Assembly: GCA_964585245.1 (NCBI GenBank)
Contig: CAZPCV010000020.1
Coordinates: forward strand, 1 to 25,496
DNA from: CAZEDL01 sp964585245
Lineage (GTDB): Bacteria > Patescibacteriota > Patescibacteriia > Magasanikbacterales > GWA2-37-8
Reading direction: 5' to 3'
DNA length: 25,496 bases
Shown here: piece after piece, positions 21,120-25,496 of the stretch
Position numbering within the stretch: the stretch's first letter is position 1
Layout: the number at the start of each line of letters is the position of its first letter
Notes under the pieces: model-generated
The model's database searches: none
Told to the model about the DNA's origin: nothing
The model's input: the letters and a program-made list of their open reading frames with translations, nothing else
Program-made: the position numbers and the translations under genes

Positions 21120-21437
21120 TTAGTTCAGTTGCTTATGGAGGGTTACTACATATAAATCATCCGTATCAGAATTTTCTTCGTGCCTCTCGACGCCAGCCAC
21201 GCGATATTCTGCGCCGTCAGCGTCGACTACCTTGTCGCCTGGGTTAATTGTGACCGGGTCGCAGTGCATGAGGAAAACTTCAAGGTTATGTTGCTGTCCA
21301 AGTACCTGCATCACTTCGGACCGCTGGCTCTCAATATACGCTTCTACGCCGCTCGTATTCGGGCTACCAGGGTAGGTATTCGTACTGGCGCCGTTTACCA
21401 GGTTATAAATTGATACAGTGGTGTTTGCGCCGATCAT
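21120..21437 (-). CDS. Head closure / head-tail joining protein
   Basis: 105 aa of mainly beta character: MIGANTTVSIYNLVNGASTN, EVFLMHCDPVTINPGDKVVD and EYRVAGVERHEENSDTDDLY. The 'p....i..gD.v.d..g..y.V.gv' core followed by a strand-rich end resembles siphovirus head-closure (stopper) proteins of the SPP1 gp16/HK97 gp7 group. Position between the connector adaptor and gp10-like gene agrees. Starts 1 nt after the adaptor gene stop. Confidence 0.65.
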   Translation of the reverse strand: MIGANTTVSIYNLVNGASTNTYPGSPNTSGVEAYIESQRSEVMQVLGQQHNLEVFLMHCDPVTINPGDKVVDADGAEYRVAGVERHEENSDTDDLYVVTLHKQLN

Positions 21438-21438
21438 A

Positions 21439-22290
21439 TTAAATAGCGGTAATTTTTACCCTCATGTGGGGGTTAATCATGCTTTTAAACATCTGAAATT
21501 CTGACTCCGTGGCAAAACTGACTGATTTTGATCCGATACTGTATGATTTTAATTTTGGATTTTTTCGGCCGTTATAAAGGCTAGAAACTAGAATCATTAC
21601 CGAGCCGCGGATATCTTCGGGGAAATCGAGCGTTGAGAGTGTGGCGGCGGATTTTGCCAAACGGGTGCTGTCGGAAGTTGAAAGAGTGCGGGAGTTCACT
21701 TGCGGGTTTGTGTCCTCGATTATGTAAACGACGTTTTTTATGGCAAAGGACCGGGTGCCTGCTTTACTATCTATTGCCGTGGCGATAGCGGCAGCCTCGG
21801 TATCGTTGCTAGTGCCGGCGGTCCAATCAGTGCCGCGGGTTATGGTATATCCGTCGGCATTAACTGCTCCGAGCGTTATTGTGGCGGCTGCGGCTATATT
21901 GGAATAGTCTGTCACTGTGATAGTCGCCATACCGCTTGCATTCCATCCGGCCGCATAGTCGATAGTCAATTTTCGGTCGCCTTGCATCAAATAATCTGCC
22001 AGGTGCAATGTACTACCTGAAATGTCATAGGCGTCGTCCTGGGTATACTCGGTGGTATCGTCCATGATTGTGCCGATAGCCTGCACATGCGGATCATGTA
22101 AATAGAGCGTTTGTCCTTTGGCATCGTGTCGCTCCGCGCTTACTTTATGCAGCGCAAGATCGCTAGCCGATAATATGCCGTTGATCATGGCGGTGGCCTG
22201 TTTGTTAAGCATCGCAAGCAGTGAATCATAGGTTGACACGCTTATTCCCAAATAGGTTTTTAGTTCCGCGGTAGTTACGTAAAGATTCAT
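21439..22290 (-). CDS. Head-tail connector (adaptor) protein with inserted beta domain
   Basis: 283 aa from the ATG at 22290. An in-frame ATG at 22314 would overlap the upstream gene by 28 nt; 22290 makes a 4-nt ATGA overlap and begins right at the domain. The N-terminal helices (YVTTAELKTYLGISVSTYDS, LLAMLNKQATAMINGILSAS) and the C-terminal end (FPEDIRGSVMILVSSLYNGR, FKSMINPHMRVKI) match phage head-tail connector adaptors (gp6/gp15 type). Between them, ~120-205 forms an insertion rich in Thr/Ala (TITVTDYSNIAAAATITLGA, TDWTAGTSNDTEAAAIATAI) like a known phage structural repeat. The insertion roughly doubles the usual ~110-190 aa size. Confidence 0.68.
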   Translation of the reverse strand: MNLYVTTAELKTYLGISVSTYDSLLAMLNKQATAMINGILSASDLALHKVSAERHDAKGQTLYLHDPHVQAIGTIMDDTTEYTQDDAYDISGSTLHLADYLMQGDRKLTIDYAAGWNASGMATITVTDYSNIAAAATITLGAVNADGYTITRGTDWTAGTSNDTEAAAIATAIDSKAGTRSFAIKNVVYIIEDTNPQVNSRTLSTSDSTRLAKSAATLSTLDFPEDIRGSVMILVSSLYNGRKNPKLKSYSIGSKSVSFATESEFQMFKSMINPHMRVKITAI

Positions 22291-22565
22291 ATATTCACTC
22301 TTATTCTCGGCCATGAAATCGTTTCAAGCGTTCCGGCCGCTAAAATTACAGGGTACTTACTGTTCATTTCAGGCGTGACCCTTAGCACGTACTTGCTCGC
22401 ATTGTTTGGATGCTGCTTAATCTCTAAAACGTGCTGTACTTCAAAATTCGGATAATGAATACCGCCGTTGAAATCTGAGTCATTTTTCGGCAAACCCTCG
22501 CCTGTGTCTATTTGTGTTTGAGCGGCGGCGGCTTCTTCTAGTGAATTGAAGACGTAGTCAAACAT
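22287..22565 (-). CDS. Small head-module protein, unknown
   Basis: 92 aa from the ATG at 22565, MFDYVFNSLEEAAAAQTQID, with HYPNFEVQHVLEIKQHPNNA and YVLRVTPEMNSKYPVILAAG. An in-frame GTG at 22598 would add 11 residues but overlap the LamG-like gene by 32 nt. The ATG at 22565 is 1 nt after that gene's TAG, the spacing used by several neighbouring genes. No family is recognised with confidence. It lies between capsid-associated and connector genes, so a minor virion or connector component is likely. Confidence 0.7.
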   Translation of the reverse strand: MFDYVFNSLEEAAAAQTQIDTGEGLPKNDSDFNGGIHYPNFEVQHVLEIKQHPNNASKYVLRVTPEMNSKYPVILAAGTLETISWPRIRVNI

Positions 22566-22566
22566 A

Positions 22567-23277
22567 CTAACTAATGTTAAATAGAGCTCTTGAATCACTC
22601 CATAATGCCCCGATCTCGGTGTCAGAAAGCGCTCGAGTAGCCAAACCGATTTCAGCCACTTCTAGGTTAGAGAAATACGTTGCATCATCGGAGCCAACAA
22701 TAAAATTTGTAGTAACCGGGCTTGTTCCTGGGTCAGCAGTTACCCCGGCGCCGAGAGTTATTTCTGAATTATTGACAAATACTTTTAACCCAGCAGCCGT
22801 TCCGTCATAGCGCATAACGTAAAATTTGGGCGTAGCAGTTGCTCGGAGCGGGCTAGATTTCGAACAGATCGTCACTCCTCTTTTTACATAAATTTCAGGC
22901 GATCCGTTGACGAAAAAATAATCATTATATCCTTGTCTCGTATAGAAGTACCCGTCAGTGCCGAGAAGCCGAGCGGTGATAAAGAACGTAAATGCGCCAT
23001 AGGCAAAACTCGTTCCTTTTAACACGTCATCAATCCCGTCAAGCGTCATGATTGGTCGATTGTTGAATGCTGCGCTGCTTGCGGTATAAAGGGGCATTTT
23101 TGAGGAAGTCGCCTGCGAGAGGCCGTGGTTATTGCCGGTTTGATCGCCGAGCGATGCCACGTTGCCGCTGTTAAGGCCCACGCCTAAATCAAGACGCATG
23201 TACGTGTACATGTCAGGCAAAACAAGCGCCGTTGGCTTGTTGGTGTTCTTCGTCATTTTTAGGTTAAGGCCTAGCAT
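22567..23277 (-). CDS. LamG/concanavalin-like domain protein in the head module
   Basis: 236 aa with one lectin-like jelly-roll. The domain starts near residue 35 with SLGDQTGNNHGLSQATSSKM, NNRPIMTLDGIDDVLKGTSF (the 'W.D.SGnGn...Q.....P.......F.GrP...FDGvDD.l' pattern), and ends FSNLEVAEIGLATRALSDTE ('i.Ei.iynraLsd.Ei'). Such domains bind carbohydrate. In a phage head gene cluster it may decorate the capsid and help it stick to cell surfaces or mucus-like polymers. The ATG at 23277 follows the previous stop by one T; an alternative Met is 7 codons in. Confidence 0.72.
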   Translation of the reverse strand: MLGLNLKMTKNTNKPTALVLPDMYTYMRLDLGVGLNSGNVASLGDQTGNNHGLSQATSSKMPLYTASSAAFNNRPIMTLDGIDDVLKGTSFAYGAFTFFITARLLGTDGYFYTRQGYNDYFFVNGSPEIYVKRGVTICSKSSPLRATATPKFYVMRYDGTAAGLKVFVNNSEITLGAGVTADPGTSPVTTNFIVGSDDATYFSNLEVAEIGLATRALSDTEIGALWSDSRALFNIS

Positions 23278-23278
23278 A

Positions 23279-23848
23279 CTAATAGAGAGCGATTATATTC
23301 GTAGCAGTAGTATTTGTGCTGTTTACTCTTTGAACGTACAGGTAAAGATAGCTATAGTTAGAGACAGAGATAGTTACGGTTGAACCATCAAGGGTAAGAA
23401 CGCTGATATTTCCACCCGTTCCGATATAAAGCGTGCGGCAAATTCCTTGCGGTAGAAGATTGCTGTCATGCGGAGTAACAGAAACAGCGTCGCTAGCCGG
23501 TGCTGTTAAATCGAAGTTGCTGCGCGGCTGTAATTTTACTGCAATCGTAGCGCTTGGAGTGGTACCAGTGAGCACCATTTTCAATCGAACAAACATGCCC
23601 GGAGCGTATAAGTACCGTTTTTTAATTCCGGTTGCGGTAATGGCCGGGAAGGTCAAGCGATCATCGAAATTCACTCCGTCGTACGAAACTTGGGCGGTAA
23701 TAGCCAGCGATGGTCCAGTTCCTGCAATTGCACCCACGTTATTGGCAACCTCTACCAGACTCACAGTAGGATCAACCTGCAAGATATTTGAATATTGAGT
23801 GGTTGCCGAGCTAAACGTGATTGTTTGGTTAAAATCGTTTAGATTCAT
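23279..23848 (-). CDS. Capsid-associated protein with phage 'spike/ALY' C-terminal domain
   Basis: 189 aa. The N-terminal ~110 residues form a beta domain (LQVDPTVSLVEVANNVGAIA, ITAQVSYDGVNFDDRL, LKMVLTGTTPSATIAVKLQP), like galactose-binding-type strands. The C-terminal part carries VSVTPHDSNLLPQGICRTLY, IGTGGNISVLTLDGSTVTIS and QRVNSTNTTATNIIALY. This is a motif recurrent in short phage structural proteins encoded beside capsid genes ('p.D...lp..tr.lyvGtaGdv.v....G.......v......v.rv...gTta..i.alY'). The fusion of an extra N-terminal domain is unusual. Probable capsid decoration or trimer-forming protein. Confidence 0.65.
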   Translation of the reverse strand: MNLNDFNQTITFSSATTQYSNILQVDPTVSLVEVANNVGAIAGTGPSLAITAQVSYDGVNFDDRLTFPAITATGIKKRYLYAPGMFVRLKMVLTGTTPSATIAVKLQPRSNFDLTAPASDAVSVTPHDSNLLPQGICRTLYIGTGGNISVLTLDGSTVTISVSNYSYLYLYVQRVNSTNTTATNIIALY

Positions 23849-23859
23849 AAAGATTTATG

Positions 23860-24294
23860 TTATTTAGTAGTTTTTTGTTCTTCATCAGCCTGTTTTTTTT
23901 CCTGCTCGATTTGAGCCTCTAACAATAACATTCGCAAATCTTCGGTTTCAGCCTGGTCATTGAAGTTACAGCCAATTTCTTTGAGTTTTTCCACGATTTG
24001 TTCTTTGCTCATTTTTTCGATCGGAGTGTCATCGTTTGTCTTGTTTTCTTTGTCTTCCGGTGCGGAAATAGAGCGATTAAGATACGGTTGTTCGATTGGC
24101 TTATCGCCTTTGAGTGTCCAAAATGGACTATAGGAAAAGAGCCGGCGTGCCTGCTCTACATTTACCTTGAGCACATCGCCCGTCTTGACCTCGCGCTTTG
24201 AGCTTTCACCATCAACCAATACTTTGGTCGGTTCTCCGTGCCACATAATAACTATAGTTTTGTGTTCAACAAGTTTTTTGAGATCGTATTGCAT
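23860..24294 (-). CDS. Head-module protein with C-terminal HeH/LEM-like domain
   Basis: 144 aa. The N-terminal ~75 residues are a small domain with VIMWHGEPTKVLVDGESSK, EVKTGDVLKVNVEQARRLFS and FWTLKGDKP. Short phage proteins next to the capsid gene often have this 'G..V.V....A..L...g.w..' pattern. An acidic linker is followed by MSKEQIVEKLKEIGCNFNDQ with AETEDLRMLLLEA, a helix-extended-loop-helix (HeH/LEM/SAP-like) motif as seen in phage DNA-binding or termination-related proteins, then a Lys/Glu-rich tail. Directly downstream of the major capsid gene. Role unknown. Confidence 0.65.
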   Translation of the reverse strand: MQYDLKKLVEHKTIVIMWHGEPTKVLVDGESSKREVKTGDVLKVNVEQARRLFSYSPFWTLKGDKPIEQPYLNRSISAPEDKENKTNDDTPIEKMSKEQIVEKLKEIGCNFNDQAETEDLRMLLLEAQIEQEKKQADEEQKTTK

Positions 24295-24315
24295 ACATTT
24301 TTTATTTAATAAATT

Positions 24316-24350
24316 GATAAATTTATCCTTGCCCCATAGAGGGGCAAAGG
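24316..24350. repeat. Palindrome and hairpin downstream of the major capsid gene
   Basis: TTGCCCC/GGGGCAA hairpin (24329-24335 with 24341-24347) lies 13 nt after the capsid stop on the minus strand. The 12-bp perfect palindrome GATAAATTTATC (24316-24327) follows. There is no terminator-type T-run after the GC stem, so it may act as an RNA processing or stability element letting capsid mRNA accumulate. Confidence 0.5.
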
Positions 24351-24362
24351 AAATCTACCAAA

Positions 24363-25460
24363 CTAGATGGTAATGTTAATACCAGCTGCAACGGTCGGAT
24401 TGGTAAGACTGGCTTCTGCATCAATAAGTTTGAAGGCGAAATCAAATGTAGCCACTAAGCGGTAGCCATAACCCGGTACGCGCACAACTTCGAGTAAGAA
24501 GTCAGAACCGAAACCGTACTGCACGGCTGGCTTGTAGAGCGCCAAGGTTTGGCCTTTGGTGTTATTTCCTGCAGTAGCGGAAATCTTGCCGTCAGCTTCG
24601 GTCAAAGGAACGAGGTGAGTAGTCAAGATATCTGAACCATAAGGAGTCGGAGTAATTCCACGCTGGATAGTCGCGCGATCTGCAGAGTTAGCAACCAATT
24701 TGAACGGATCGAGCGTTTTGGCTTTATTGGTGACTTGAATTGGCTGCAAGAATAGAACATCACCCGGGTTGGTAGCATAGCGACCAAGTACACCGAGCAA
24801 GTCCATGTAATCGGTATCTGCTAAAGTACCGAAGTCTTTAGTATAAGAGCTGTTAATTGCGCGCTCACGAATACCACCATCAATCATCAAGCGGTGGTCT
24901 TTTGATCCGCCAGTAGTTGCGTAGGTAGTAGCCGCAGCCTGATCATCGGAGTTGACGTTGCCAGTGGCACCAGTTTCGTTATCGCCGTTGATAATCACCG
25001 ATTCGCAAGTTAAGCCCATAGCGCGAGCAAGAGCGTCTTTAACGTATTGTTCGGTGTTTACGGCGTTATATCGAAGCTGGTCATCCGAGACATCGATTTC
25101 ACAGATGAACGGCACTTGATCCAAAGAGACCTGTTTGGTTTTCACTTTGGACTGGCCATGATCATCTTCGGTTTGGCTACCAGTTCCGGTAGTCCACTGT
25201 CCTTTACCTTGAAAGAACAAGTCACCGATAGAGAGGCCAACTGCCGCTGAGGTCAATTTCTTTGGCAAATTCCGGCCATGGTTACCCGGCAACAATGGCA
25301 AAAGGCTTGAGAATTTAGGGACAAGATCGATAATCTCGTTCTTAAATACTTCGGTGGGAATGAATTCAGCACCATACCCGGTATTGCCGGTGTGCATAAC
25401 TTCATTTGCTTTGGTTTCCAAAGCGCCCATCTTTTTTAAGAGTTTTAAAATGTCGTTCAT
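24363..25460 (-). CDS. Major capsid protein (HK97 fold)
   Basis: 365 aa. Features: IPTEVFKNEIIDLVPKFSSL with LLPLLPG (N-arm to start of the fold), LDQVPFICEIDVSDDQLRYN (E-loop/spine region, 'k......v.iS.e...ds'), LARAMGLTCESVIINGDNET (family 'la.a.a...d.ail.Gdg'), DVLFLQPIQVTNKAKTLDPF ('w.m....' strand), TPYGSDILTTHLVP (A-domain) and YGFGSDFLLEVVRVPGYGYR with VATFDFAFKLID at the end ('v.......d....r.....') typical of HK97-type capsids. Length allows no large delta domain, so a separate scaffold gene is expected upstream beyond the window. The ATG at 25460 has no Shine-Dalgarno sequence. Confidence 0.88.
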   Translation of the reverse strand: MNDILKLLKKMGALETKANEVMHTGNTGYGAEFIPTEVFKNEIIDLVPKFSSLLPLLPGNHGRNLPKKLTSAAVGLSIGDLFFQGKGQWTTGTGSQTEDDHGQSKVKTKQVSLDQVPFICEIDVSDDQLRYNAVNTEQYVKDALARAMGLTCESVIINGDNETGATGNVNSDDQAAATTYATTGGSKDHRLMIDGGIRERAINSSYTKDFGTLADTDYMDLLGVLGRYATNPGDVLFLQPIQVTNKAKTLDPFKLVANSADRATIQRGITPTPYGSDILTTHLVPLTEADGKISATAGNNTKGQTLALYKPAVQYGFGSDFLLEVVRVPGYGYRLVATFDFAFKLIDAEASLTNPTVAAGINITI

Positions 25461-25463
25461 AAA

Positions 25464-25496
25464 TTAGTTTAGGTTGAATAATTGTTTAAAGAATGG
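25464..25496 (-). CDS. 3' end of a gene upstream of the capsid gene (partial)
   Basis: Only the last ten codons are in the window if this frame is right: PFFKQLFNLN, then TAA at 25464-25466, 3 nt before the capsid ATG. By synteny it could be a head protease, scaffold or similar, but ten residues cannot show that. Confidence 0.3.
   Translation of the reverse strand, partial: PFFKQLFNLN

Noticed and set aside
1..25496. CRISPR array, insertion sequence, diversity-generating retroelement or toxin-antitoxin pair
   Set aside because: No spaced short repeats, transposase, reverse transcriptase or template repeat, or recognisable toxin motifs were seen on either strand.
1..25496. Alternative genetic code (UGA as Gly or Trp)
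   Set aside because: UGA is a natural stop in int, the HTH gene and others at exactly the right positions, and genes read through without internal UGA.

Overview
The window joins a bacterial chromosome (about 1-6411) to a prophage (about 6412-25496, running off the right edge). The host is most likely a member of the Patescibacteria (Candidate Phyla Radiation). This is inferred from four things: an ECF sigma factor followed by a DUF5667-type membrane protein with a degenerate cupredoxin-like domain, a CAP-domain secreted protein with a coiled-coil tail, sigma70-type promoters (TTGACA/17/TATAAT), and starts with almost no Shine-Dalgarno sequences in either host or phage genes. UGA is used as a stop, so recoded lineages are unlikely. 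No 16S or ribosomal protein gene is present to settle the taxonomy.

Host part. A minus-strand cluster runs from about 4364 down to 1: a DUF2130 protein, a secreted CAP protein, a fusion of an NqrB/RnfD-like membrane domain with an FNR-type flavin/NAD(P) reductase, and the start of an ApbE flavin transferase cut by the window edge. Opposite it is a plus-strand operon (4470-6411): ECF sigma factor, a single-pass membrane protein (probable anti-sigma, with DUF5667 and cupredoxin-like domains outside), and a lipoprotein carrying the same cupredoxin-like domain, closed by a strong terminator.

Prophage left end (6412-8268, minus strand). A tRNA-3'-end-like sequence marks the probable att site. Next to it lie a 56-aa helix-turn-helix protein too short for usual ORF lists, a YopX-family protein, and a tyrosine integrase with an added zinc finger. 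Two almost identical promoters each overlap the stop codon of the gene upstream. The last one points out through the att site with no gene in front of it, so it may drive phage genes only after excision and circularisation.

Non-coding and cargo zone (8269-10897). The integrase has a structured leader ending in an intrinsic terminator whose U-run touches the ATG. A plus-strand unit (palindromic operator, extended -10 promoter, about 520 nt of stacked helices with a closing stem, intrinsic terminator) looks like a large structured RNA gene. It is followed by three moron-like genes with their own promoters and terminators: a secreted DUF3761 protein, a zinc-ribbon membrane protein and a small membrane protein.

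Late region (10898-25496, minus strand, transcribed right to left). This is a compact siphovirus head-tail-lysis module: HK97-fold major capsid protein, HeH/LEM-like protein, capsid-associated protein, LamG-like protein, connector proteins, HK97-gp10-like protein, tail terminator, tail tube protein, tail chaperone with a -1 frameshift at seven A's, tape measure, distal tail protein, fibre with a duplicated domain, tail-associated protein, XhlA-like membrane protein, papain-like peptidase with a peptidoglycan-binding domain, and a holin-like protein. Portal, terminase, protease, replication and repressor genes, and the other att site, would lie beyond 25496.
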